Shown piece after piece: positions 55,317 through 62,773 of a stretch of 64,000 nucleotides of DNA. The translations under genes were made by a program, and so were the position numbers. Below the pieces are notes generated by a model. It was not told the DNA's origin, did not search any database, and was given only the letters and a program-made list of their open reading frames with translations. The stretch covers positions 62,001 to 126,000 of the forward strand of contig NZ_JACHLB010000008.1 of assembly GCF_014207905.1 (NCBI RefSeq), written 5' to 3'. This DNA is from Flavobacterium notoginsengisoli. Its GTDB lineage: Bacteria; Bacteroidota; Bacteroidia; Flavobacteriales; Flavobacteriaceae. How positions within the stretch are numbered: position 1 is the first letter of the stretch; every line of letters begins with the position of its first letter.

Positions 55317-56626
55317 TATTGTAATTCTATTTTATATATTTTATTTGTGGCTTTTTCTATTTTAAAACGTTCATCTTGCCTAATTCCAGCGACCCAAACA
55401 ATTTGATCGTCCGAACACAAAATCCATGTTTTTTCTTTTTCTATTAATGATAGTTTTTCGTCTTTAAAAAGTTTGCTTACTTTTTTTGACTTTCCATGCA
55501 TTCCAAATGGCTGAAAACTATCACCTTCTTTCCATTTACGCAATAGCAAAGGAAAACGGATTTTATCAGCGTCGACAAATATAACTCTATTTGAATCATA
55601 AGTTGTGTGACCTACGTTACAAAGACTTATTTTTAAGGGAAAATTAACTTCTGTATCGTTTTCATTGATCTGATATTCTTCCTTTTCTGGCGTTTCAGAA
55701 AACGGACTTAAAATTAAAGTTTCTCTGTTTTTCAACAATCTAAACTCTTCAGCAAATACTTGTTTTCCAGATTGCCCTTCAACCAAATCGTAAATATCAT
55801 TCCAAGCCGAAAAACCAAATTCATTTAACCATTGATATAAATAAGACTTGTAATTGGGAAGTTTTTTTAATTGATTTAAATCGAAATGAATATCTTCTCC
55901 AACTTCTTTCGCTACTTGCTGATAAATCATAATCGAAGCATCTTCAACCATTTCTTTTGATTCTTGAAGAAAAGATTGCGTTTTTCTAAAAGCATCAATA
56001 AAATTCGGATTGATTTCTTTTAAAACCGGAACCAAATTATGGCGAATTTTATTTCTCAAATATTTTGTCGAAGCATTGCTGCTATCTTCTCTCCAATCTA
56101 TTTTATTTTCTTCTGCATATTTCAGAATTTCTTCTCTCGAAAAAGGCAGAAGCGGACGAATAATTTTATCGTTTTGTTCTGGAATTCCCGTTAAACCTTC
56201 TAAACCAGTTCCGCGAGTTAAATTGATAATGAAAGTTTCCAGATTATCATCGGCATGATGAGCGGTTAAAATATAATCGAAGTTTTTTTCTTCTAAAAGC
56301 TCGTAAAACCAATTATATCGAAGTTCTCTTGCTGCTACTTGAGTAGACAATTTAAAATCTTTAGCGAAAGCTTCAGTGTCAAAATGAGTAGAAAAAACAG
56401 GAATATTATTTTGGCCGCAATAATTCTGAACAAAATCTTGATCTCCAAAACTTTCCAATCCTCGAAGTTGAAAATTACAGTGCAAAACCGCAATTTCATA
56501 AGGTAATTGATGAAGCAAATGAAGCAAAACCATACTATCAATTCCACCGCTAACAGCCAGAAAAAGTTTTTTTTCTGCTAAGAAAGGAAATCTAGAAACG
56601 ATATGATTTTGAAATTTTGAAAACAT
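55316..56626 (-). CDS. tilS: tRNA(Ile)-lysidine synthase
   Basis: 436 residues from MFSKFQNHIVSRFPFL. The PP-loop SGGIDS is at 26-31 (FLAVSGGIDSMVLLHLLHQL), then ILTAHHADDNLETFIINLTR and GLTGIPEQNDKIIRPLLPFS. The C-terminal domain has GMHGKSKKVSKLFKDEKLSL. It modifies C34 of the tRNA that reads AUA, and is essential. An ATG 25 codons upstream gives a non-family extension and is rejected. A repeat element separates it from pabB. Confidence 0.95.
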   Translation of the reverse strand: MFSKFQNHIVSRFPFLAEKKLFLAVSGGIDSMVLLHLLHQLPYEIAVLHCNFQLRGLESFGDQDFVQNYCGQNNIPVFSTHFDTEAFAKDFKLSTQVAARELRYNWFYELLEEKNFDYILTAHHADDNLETFIINLTRGTGLEGLTGIPEQNDKIIRPLLPFSREEILKYAEENKIDWREDSSNASTKYLRNKIRHNLVPVLKEINPNFIDAFRKTQSFLQESKEMVEDASIMIYQQVAKEVGEDIHFDLNQLKKLPNYKSYLYQWLNEFGFSAWNDIYDLVEGQSGKQVFAEEFRLLKNRETLILSPFSETPEKEEYQINENDTEVNFPLKISLCNVGHTTYDSNRVIFVDADKIRFPLLLRKWKEGDSFQPFGMHGKSKKVSKLFKDEKLSLIEKEKTWILCSDDQIVWVAGIRQDERFKIEKATNKIYKIELQ

Positions 56627-56687
56627 TTTATAAAAGTAAAAAATTAAATCCGATCTATTTTTAAACGAAATGTTAAGCATCTTTTTT

Positions 56688-56776
56688 CGCCACGAATTCA
56701 CGAATTATCTCTGCGAAACAGATTAAAATAAATTCGTGGCTCGAACGATAGCGAACAGGCGAAGCAAATTCGTGGC
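56688..56776. repeat. Dispersed repeat, 'CGCCACGAATTCACGAATT' family, second copy
   Basis: Starts CGCCACGAATTCACGAATTA as at 9560, has AAATTCGTGGC at its right end, and a second AAATTCGTGGC in the middle followed by a TCGAACGATAGCGAAC insertion. It lies between pabB and tilS, where it separates two otherwise closely packed genes. Confidence 0.75.
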
Positions 56777-56786
56777 AAAAAAGAAA

Positions 56787-58073
56787 TTATCTCAAAACTT
56801 CGTGCATTGCTTTGGCTTTCAACAAACATTCTTCGTATTCTTTTTCTGGAATTGAAAGCGCTGTAATGGCGCTTCCAACCGAAAAAGAAACATATTTATT
56901 TTCCTGATTGTACAAAATACTTCTAATTACGACATTAAAATCAAAATCTCCATCGGGTGTAAAATAACCAATTGCGCCGCTGTATAAGCCTCTTTTCGTT
57001 TCTTCCAAATTCTCCACAATTTCCATTACAGAAATCTTCGGTGCGCCCGTCATACTTCCCATCGGAAAAGTTGTTTTCAAAACATCTACAGCAGAATATT
57101 GAGGATCTAATTTTGAAGTTACTGTCGAAATCATTTGATGGACCTGCAAAAACGAATATATAGCGCAAAGCTCTTCAACTTCTACAGAGCCTTTTTGTGC
57201 GGTATGCGACAAATCATTTCGAACTAAATCAGTTATCATGATATTTTCTGCACGTTCTTTTTCGTCAGAAAGCAAATAGGCTTTCGATTTTTCATCTTCA
57301 ACAGGATCAGCAAATCGTTTTGAAGTTCCTTTTATTGGCTGTGAAATAATTTTATCTCCAACTTTTGTCAAATAACGCTCTGGCGATGCAGAAAGCAGAT
57401 ATTGTTTGTTATTTTTAAAGAAAACTGTGAATGGCGCTTGCGAAATCTCGTTCAGTTTCTGAAATTTCTCTAACGGATTTATAACCGCATTTTCTGCATA
57501 GAATTCCATACAGAAATTGGCCTCATACATATCACCAACGTGAATATGCTCAAGCATTTTATTCACTTTTTGAATATACAATTCTTTAGAAATTCGTTGT
57601 TCAATTTCTAAAGATTGATGACTTTCGACTTTTGACTTTCGACTTTCGACTATTGTATTAAAATCTTCTTCAACTTCATCATCACACATCATTAAATATT
57701 GGATTTCAAGTTGATTCCCTTTCAAAATAAAAATCTTTTTAGGTTGAAAGAAAAACAAATCAGGAAAATTTAAACCGTCAAAATTATTAGAATTAAGCTT
57801 TTCGATATCATTTTTCAAATCGTAAGAAAGATATCCAAAAAGCCAATCTTTTGTATTTTGCTGATACTGTTTTAAATCTTCAAAAGCATTGTAATAATCT
57901 GTTTTTAAAGAAGTAAAAGCATCTACAGCCAATACACAGTCAAAGTTGGAATAGTGTTGCGGATATGAATTGCTATCTAAAAAAATGACTTCGCGAAACT
58001 GTTGCGCCCAACTTAAAAGCTGCTCTCTAAACAGTTTTGGATTGGCAATATTTTTATGAATGGAAACTCTCAA
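56787..58073 (-). CDS. pabB: Aminodeoxychorismate synthase component I
   Basis: 428 residues of the chorismate-binding family. ISKELYIQKVNKMLEHIHVG, PIKGTSKRFADP, ERAENIMITDLVRNDLSHTA and TFPMGSMTGAPKISVMEIVE are active-site blocks; the last also binds Mg. It adds ammonia to chorismate for p-aminobenzoate and folate. It lacks the features that mark TrpE, and no pabA-trp cluster is near, so PabB is preferred over anthranilate synthase. The N-terminal 100 residues are divergent, as is usual. Confidence 0.88.
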   Translation of the reverse strand: MRVSIHKNIANPKLFREQLLSWAQQFREVIFLDSNSYPQHYSNFDCVLAVDAFTSLKTDYYNAFEDLKQYQQNTKDWLFGYLSYDLKNDIEKLNSNNFDGLNFPDLFFFQPKKIFILKGNQLEIQYLMMCDDEVEEDFNTIVESRKSKVESHQSLEIEQRISKELYIQKVNKMLEHIHVGDMYEANFCMEFYAENAVINPLEKFQKLNEISQAPFTVFFKNNKQYLLSASPERYLTKVGDKIISQPIKGTSKRFADPVEDEKSKAYLLSDEKERAENIMITDLVRNDLSHTAQKGSVEVEELCAIYSFLQVHQMISTVTSKLDPQYSAVDVLKTTFPMGSMTGAPKISVMEIVENLEETKRGLYSGAIGYFTPDGDFDFNVVIRSILYNQENKYVSFSVGSAITALSIPEKEYEECLLKAKAMHEVLR

Positions 58074-58349
58074 AAATGGTAATTTTAAACGTCAAAATTA
58101 CGACAAAATTTTTGGATAAGATGATCCCATAAAAATTATTAAAACTGTTAAAAACTCAACTGTTTAATAAGAAAAAATTCGTTATATTTGATATACAATT
58201 AGTTTAATCCCAAAATTGATTTAATTTGATTGTAGAATTCTCAAAAACAGTCTCGGAAATTTGAATTATTTTCCTCATTAGAATCTGTAGAATTGCATCT
58301 TTTCCAATAGCTTAATTATATTTTTTAACCTTAAAAAATCCTAAGTATT

Positions 58350-58724
58350 ATGAAAATTGCCACAATTATTGTCCGCGTTTTAGTTGGTCTTTTGTTACTT
58401 TTTGCTTCTATCAGTTACTTTTTTCATTTAATGCCAGAGCCTGAAACTACAGGAAATTTCAAAGCTTTTAATGTTGGTTTAATGGCTTCAACTTATTTAA
58501 TGCCTTTAGCAAAATCTATTGAGTTGCTTTGCGGAATTGCATTTGTAACTGGGCGTTATGTAACTTTAGCAAATATTTTGATCTTACCGATTACGGTAAA
58601 CATCTTGTTCATCAATTATTTTCTTGCCCCAGAAGGACTGCCGATTGCAATTTTATTATTTCTGGCAAACTTATTCTTGATTTACAGATATTGGAATAAT
58701 TACAAAAGTGTATTTACAGCATAA
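58350..58724 (+). CDS. DoxX-like small membrane protein
   Basis: 124 residues with four membrane helices (about 5-25, 44-65, 70-90 and 96-115). The layout and LVGLLLLFASISYFFHLMPE, then LAKSIELLCGIAFVTGRYVT suggest the DoxX/DoxD family, whose members act in redox or membrane stress settings. An exact -7 box (TATATTTG, 58183-58190) lies 160 bases upstream, implying a long leader or another use. It shares a terminator with the convergent lipocalin gene. Confidence 0.75.
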   Translation: MKIATIIVRVLVGLLLLFASISYFFHLMPEPETTGNFKAFNVGLMASTYLMPLAKSIELLCGIAFVTGRYVTLANILILPITVNILFINYFLAPEGLPIAILLFLANLFLIYRYWNNYKSVFTA

Positions 58725-58744
58725 TTTATTTTCAATTTAGAAAT

Positions 58745-58780
58745 AAAAAACCCGATAGTTTTATAACTATCGGGTTTTTC
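58745..58780. terminator. Bidirectional terminator between the DoxX-like gene and the lipocalin gene
   Basis: Perfect stem AAAAACCCGATAGTT/AACTATCGGGTTTTT around a TTAT loop, with A and T runs, in a 57-base gap between converging stops. Confidence 0.92.
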
Positions 58781-58781
58781 T

Positions 58782-59324
58782 TTAATTCATTTTATCGTGT
58801 TTTACCCAAACTAAATCGGTTACATTATAACCGATTTCCTGAGCTTTAATCAGAAAATCTGCTTTGACACTTTCTGGAATTGTTTTCTCTCTAGAAAGTA
58901 TCCACATATACTTTAAGCTTTCACCGGCAACAAGCGCGTACTTATAATCAGCATCGATTGCTACGACATTATAACCAGAATAAAAAGGACCAAAAAATGA
59001 GACCTTAAGCATACCAATATTGTCTTTTTTGACAAATTTAGCTTTCCCGATACTTTCCTCCCATTTGTCTTTTCTGACATTATAGCCCTTATTATCGACT
59101 TTTATAGTTTTATCTTCGTTTAAAGAATATTCTGCTGTTACGTTATTCAAATCTCTTTCCCATTTGTAATCCAATCTAGCGATTTCATACCATTTTCCGA
59201 GATATTTTTTGCTGTCAAAGTTTGTTACAGCTTTTGCTTTATCTGGAATTCCTCCTCCGCATGAGTATAGCGCGATTCCGATTCCTGCTCCAATCAAAAC
59301 TGGAACTATATATCTACTTTTCAT
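58782..59324 (-). CDS. blc: Lipocalin family lipoprotein (Blc-like)
   Basis: 180 residues with a lipoprotein-type signal (GIALYSCGGG, Cys22). The lipocalin barrel begins DSKKYLGKWYEIARLDYKWE with the family GxWYE motif and continues VTAEYSLNEDKTIKVDNKGY and YALVAGESLKYMWILSREK (the third conserved region). Blc-type lipocalins bind fatty acids or lysolipids at the outer membrane. Gene symbol by family likeness only. Confidence 0.88.
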   Translation of the reverse strand: MKSRYIVPVLIGAGIGIALYSCGGGIPDKAKAVTNFDSKKYLGKWYEIARLDYKWERDLNNVTAEYSLNEDKTIKVDNKGYNVRKDKWEESIGKAKFVKKDNIGMLKVSFFGPFYSGYNVVAIDADYKYALVAGESLKYMWILSREKTIPESVKADFLIKAQEIGYNVTDLVWVKHDKMN

Positions 59325-59500
59325 AATACTATCTTTTTAATTATCATAAAGATAGCTCCTGAAATACTAATCTAATTTACAAAATTATTTTGAATGTTTA
59401 CATATTTTTCTCCAATAAAAAAAAACAAAAAATAGAAAAAGAAAACATAACAATGTTCGTACTAAAAATTATATTTGACAAACCGATTCACAACTTATCA

Positions 59501-60154
59501 ATGAAAACAAACCTATTTTTAATTCTTTTCTTTTTAACCCTATTTTCCAGATCTCAAACGGTAAAGTCTGTAGATTCGTTAAATATTGAAATATGCAAAG
59601 CGTTAGTTCAAAATAAAAATTTAAATAATGAGATCAGAGTCAATACGATTACCAACTCTTACATCATTCCATACATGAAAAAATTTGGAGATTCAATTAC
59701 TCGCCAAAAAGCTTTCGAATTGATATTCTTTAGATTACAAAAGAACTGCAACGAATTTGTAGCTCTTTTTCCGCAATCAAAAGAAGCTGATGGGTGGGCA
59801 ATACAATATGAAAAACCTGTAGAAAAAACTACAAAAGAACAATGTAATCAGCTCACTAAAAATTCAAAATATCATTATTTTGAAAATGATGGAAATAAAG
59901 TAGAAGTCACTTTATCTAATAATACATGGACAGAAAAATTTAGTGATAATACTACTTCAAAATTACATTTTAAACAAAAAGGCAATTGTGAGTTTGAATT
60001 AGAATTTATTGAAAGTGATAATATCTCCCGAAAAAATATGAGCATTAAAGGCGATAAATATCTTTATAAAATTTATGACGAAGATGCTGAGTGTTACAGA
60101 GTTTATTTAAAAAACAAAGAGACTTATTATACTTTTAAACTGTTGAAACAATAA
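59501..60154 (+). CDS. Hypothetical secreted protein
   Basis: 217 residues from MKTNLFLILFFLTLFSRSQT, a signal peptide ending at about residue 19; the frame is open 37 codons upstream, but that part is Lys-rich and would bury the signal. The mature part has a helical start (about 25-95, with Cys about 29 and 83) and a beta-rich C-terminal half (YHYFENDGNKVEVTLSNNTW, then CEFELEFIESDN). No family was recognised. A strong terminator follows at once. Confidence 0.6.
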   Translation: MKTNLFLILFFLTLFSRSQTVKSVDSLNIEICKALVQNKNLNNEIRVNTITNSYIIPYMKKFGDSITRQKAFELIFFRLQKNCNEFVALFPQSKEADGWAIQYEKPVEKTTKEQCNQLTKNSKYHYFENDGNKVEVTLSNNTWTEKFSDNTTSKLHFKQKGNCEFELEFIESDNISRKNMSIKGDKYLYKIYDEDAECYRVYLKNKETYYTFKLLKQ

Positions 60155-60188
60155 AAAAACCGTCAGATTAAATCTGACGGTTTTTTTT
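60154..60188. terminator. Bidirectional terminator between converging genes
   Basis: Perfect stem AAACCGTCAGATT/AATCTGACGGTTT with a very short loop and A/T runs on both sides. Confidence 0.92.
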
Positions 60189-60206
60189 AATGTTCTCTAC
60201 GTAAAA

Positions 60207-61610
60207 TTATACGTGTAAAGCTCTATTTTCAGTAGCTGCTAATGCTGCTTCTTTTACCGCTTCCGCGAAAGTTGGATGTGCGTGGCTCATTCTAGAAATA
60301 TCTTCAGCAGACGCTTTGAATTCCATTGCAGTAACCGCTTCAGCAATTAAATCTGCTGTACGTGCACCAATCATGTGAACTCCTAAAACCTCATCTGTTT
60401 TTTCATCAGCAAGGATTTTTACAAATCCGTCTAAGTCAGCACTTGCTCTTGCACGTCCTAAAGCTTTGAATGGGAAACTTCCTGATTTGTATTTTACTCC
60501 AGCAGCTTTCAATTGCTCTTCAGTTTGTCCAACTGCAGCAACCTCTGGCCAAGTATAAACAACACCAGGAATTAAATTGTAATCGATATGTGGTTTTTGA
60601 CCTGCTAAAATTTCAGCAACCATTACTCCTTCTTCCTCTGCTTTGTGCGCTAACATTGCTCCACGAACAACGTCACCAATTGCATAGATATTAGGAACGC
60701 TAGTTTGTAAATGATCGTTTACTTCAACTTGTCCTCTATCAGAAATTTTAACTCCTGCTTTGTCAGCGTTTAATCCGTCTGTGTAAGGACGACGACCAAC
60801 AGAAACTAATGAATAATCTCCTTCAAGAGTGATAGTTTCTCCTTTTGCGTTTTCAGCCTGAACAGTAACAGCATCACCGTTTCTTTCAACTGATTTTACT
60901 TTGTGAGAAACGTAGAATTTCATTCCTTGTTTTTTCAATACTTTCGTCAATTCTTTAGAAAGAGCTCCGTCCATTCCAGGAATGATTCTGTCCATGAATT
61001 CCACTACAGAAACCTGAGCTCCAAGACGTAAGTAAACTTGTCCAAGCTCGATTCCGATAACTCCACCACCAATAATTACTAAGTGCTTTGGAACTTCTTT
61101 TAAAGCTAAAGCTTCAGTAGAAGTGATGATTCTTTCTTTATCGATTTTGATGAATGGTAAAGAAGATGGTTTTGAACCTGTAGCAATTACAGTATATTTT
61201 GCTTCGATAGTCTCTGATGTTCCATCAGCTTTTGCAACAGCAATGTGAGTTGCATCTACAAACGAACCTAAACCATTGAAAACAGTAATTTTATTTTTAT
61301 CCATTAAATAATTGATTCCGCCTACAGTTTGATCAACTACAGCTTGTTTGCGGGCAATCATTTTCTCTAAATTGATTTTTACATCTCCAGAAACTTCGAT
61401 TCCGTGATCTGCGAAATGAGCGATTTCTGAATAATGGTGTGAAGATGATAATAATGCTTTTGAAGGAATACAACCTACGTTAAGGCAAGTTCCACCTAAT
61501 GAATTATATTTTTCTACAATTGCAGTTTTGAAACCTAATTGTGCGCAACGAATTGCTGATACATATCCTCCAGGACCTGAACCTATAATGACTACGTCAA
61601 ATGAACTCAT
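60207..61610 (-). CDS. lpdA: Dihydrolipoyl dehydrogenase
   Basis: 467 residues. FAD motif VVIIGSGPGGYVSAIRCAQL, redox disulfide GGTCLNVGCIPSKALL, NAD motif VIIGGGVIGIELGQVYLRLG, second FAD region NIYAIGDVVRGAMLAHKAEE, and the C-terminal His-Glu pair in HAHPTFAEAVKEAAL. It is the E3 part of the pyruvate, 2-oxoglutarate and branched-chain dehydrogenase complexes and reoxidises dihydrolipoamide. No E1/E2 genes are near. Full length; start is clear. Confidence 0.97.
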   Translation of the reverse strand: MSSFDVVIIGSGPGGYVSAIRCAQLGFKTAIVEKYNSLGGTCLNVGCIPSKALLSSSHHYSEIAHFADHGIEVSGDVKINLEKMIARKQAVVDQTVGGINYLMDKNKITVFNGLGSFVDATHIAVAKADGTSETIEAKYTVIATGSKPSSLPFIKIDKERIITSTEALALKEVPKHLVIIGGGVIGIELGQVYLRLGAQVSVVEFMDRIIPGMDGALSKELTKVLKKQGMKFYVSHKVKSVERNGDAVTVQAENAKGETITLEGDYSLVSVGRRPYTDGLNADKAGVKISDRGQVEVNDHLQTSVPNIYAIGDVVRGAMLAHKAEEEGVMVAEILAGQKPHIDYNLIPGVVYTWPEVAAVGQTEEQLKAAGVKYKSGSFPFKALGRARASADLDGFVKILADEKTDEVLGVHMIGARTADLIAEAVTAMEFKASAEDISRMSHAHPTFAEAVKEAALAATENRALHV

Positions 61611-61711
61611 AGTATTTTGTTTTTATTTTAGCGGTTACAAAATTAAGGAATAAAGTTCTGTTTAAAGTTTAATTTTCAATGTTTTTTGCGTGAAATTTTG
61701 GGTTGGGGTTT

Positions 61712-61806
61712 TACCGCTAAGAGCGCTAAGATTTACGCAAAGGTTCGCTAAGATTTGTTTCTATTGGGCTGAAGATTTGCTCGCAAAGACGCTAAGGCAC
61801 AAAGTA
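61712..61806. repeat. 'CGCTAAG/CGCAAAG' dispersed repeat
   Basis: ACCGCTAAGAGCGCTAAGAT, ACGCAAAGGTTCGCTAAGAT and TCGCAAAGACGCTAAGGCAC are variants of the words at 1498-1640. A further copy in CCTTAGAACC form lies at 61972-61998, beside the asnC stop. The 388-base gap between lpdA and asnC is filled by this and the next repeat; no gene is seen in it. Confidence 0.7.
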
Positions 61807-61833
61807 TTTAATAATGATGAGTTTCGCACTATT

Positions 61834-61935
61834 TGTCATTTCCACGAAGGAGAAATCTCCGCAAGAAGCTCGACAAAGATTGGTGATTCTCTTTGCGGAG
61901 TTACTTGTGGAGATTTCTCCTTCGTCGAAATGACA
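61834..61935. repeat. 27-base inverted repeat, 'GAAGGAGAAATCTCC' element
   Basis: Arms 61834-61860 (TGTCATTTCCACGAAGGAGA and 7 more) and 61909-61935 match as reverse complements at 26 of 27 bases, around 48 bases containing CTCCGCAAGAA and TTGCGGAG, which also pair. A long, nearly perfect hairpin and a MITE-like element. Confidence 0.88.
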
Positions 61936-61998
61936 TAAAATTGTGTGAAAAAATTAAGCATATAATAAAAAACCTTAGAACCTCAGCAACTTAGAACC

Positions 61999-62457
61999 TT
62001 AAAAAGAAATCACCGTAGAATTCTTCACTTCACTGATCATAAACATACTTTGCGTACTTCCGATATGCTGTAACGAAGTAAGTTTAGTTACCAAAAATTC
62101 TCTATACGCTTCCATATCTTTTACTAAGACTTTTAAGATATAATCATAATCGCCGCTTACGTGATGGCATTCTAAAACTTCATTAAGTTTTATGACTTCG
62201 CTTTCGAATTTAGTTAAGAATTCTTTAGTGTGCTGAATGAGTTTTAAATGACAAAAAACCACAAATCCTTTTTCGATTTTAGATTTATCGACCAATGCGA
62301 CGTAGTTTTTTATTATGCCTTCGCGTTCCAGCTTTTTGATTCGTTCGTAAACTGCTGTTACAGAAAGATCAAGTTTTAGTGATAATTCTTTTGTTGTTTT
62401 TTTACTGTCAGTTTGTAATAAAACCAAGAGTTTTTTATCTGTAGCATCTAAAGTCAT
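61999..62457 (-). CDS. Lrp/AsnC-family regulator
   Basis: 152 residues. N-terminal helix-turn-helix (KLLVLLQTDSKKTTKELSLK, LSVTAVYERIKKLEREGIIK) and C-terminal RAM/AsnC ligand domain (ECHHVSGDYDYILKVLVKDM, LTSLQHIGSTQSMFMISEVK). Divergent from the methionine gamma-lyase-like gene, the usual layout for a regulator that controls that enzyme in response to an amino acid, here probably methionine. Full length. Confidence 0.93.
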   Translation of the reverse strand: MTLDATDKKLLVLLQTDSKKTTKELSLKLDLSVTAVYERIKKLEREGIIKNYVALVDKSKIEKGFVVFCHLKLIQHTKEFLTKFESEVIKLNEVLECHHVSGDYDYILKVLVKDMEAYREFLVTKLTSLQHIGSTQSMFMISEVKNSTVISF

Positions 62458-62578
62458 TTTTGTTGGTTTTAAGAAATGAATTAAAATCTATTTTTTTGAT
62501 TTTATTCATTCAAATTTAGATTAAAAATCATTACAAATGTATTTTAATAGTTTTAAAATCTGATTTAAAAACTACTTG

Positions 62579-62609
62579 TTGATTTTTTTTCTAAATCAAT
62601 CTTACTTTG
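62579..62609 (+). promoter_or_regulatory. Candidate promoter of the methionine gamma-lyase-like gene
   Basis: TTG (62579-62581), 20 bases, then TTACTTTG (62602-62609), one base off TAnnTTTG. The transcript would start near 62615 and carry a leader of about 160 bases that includes the structured element at 62639-62714. AT-rich inverted words between 62470 and 62560 may bind the AsnC-type regulator. Confidence 0.5.
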
Positions 62610-62638
62610 AATAATATTTCTTTTGAAAACGAGTGCCC

Positions 62639-62714
62639 TAGCCCTGATAGAAGCGGCATCCTTTTATGGTGGGGTTCACCATAAAAGATACAGCGGATAG
62701 CAGGAAATAGCTCC
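62639..62714 (+). repeat. Dispersed structured element 'TAGCCCTGAT...GCAGGAAATAGCTCC', copy 3
   Basis: TAGCCCTGATAGAAGCGGCA, a hairpin CTTTTATGGTG/CACCATAAAAG with a short GGGTT-type loop, then ATACAGCGGATAGCAGGAAA and TAGCTCC. The outer blocks match those at 9728 and 19906 while the hairpin sequence differs but stays paired. Here it lies in the probable leader of the gene that follows. Confidence 0.78.
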
Positions 62715-62773
62715 TAATCCCTACAATAAGAACTTGAAACTTGAAACAAATAAAAACTTGAAACTAACTAAAT

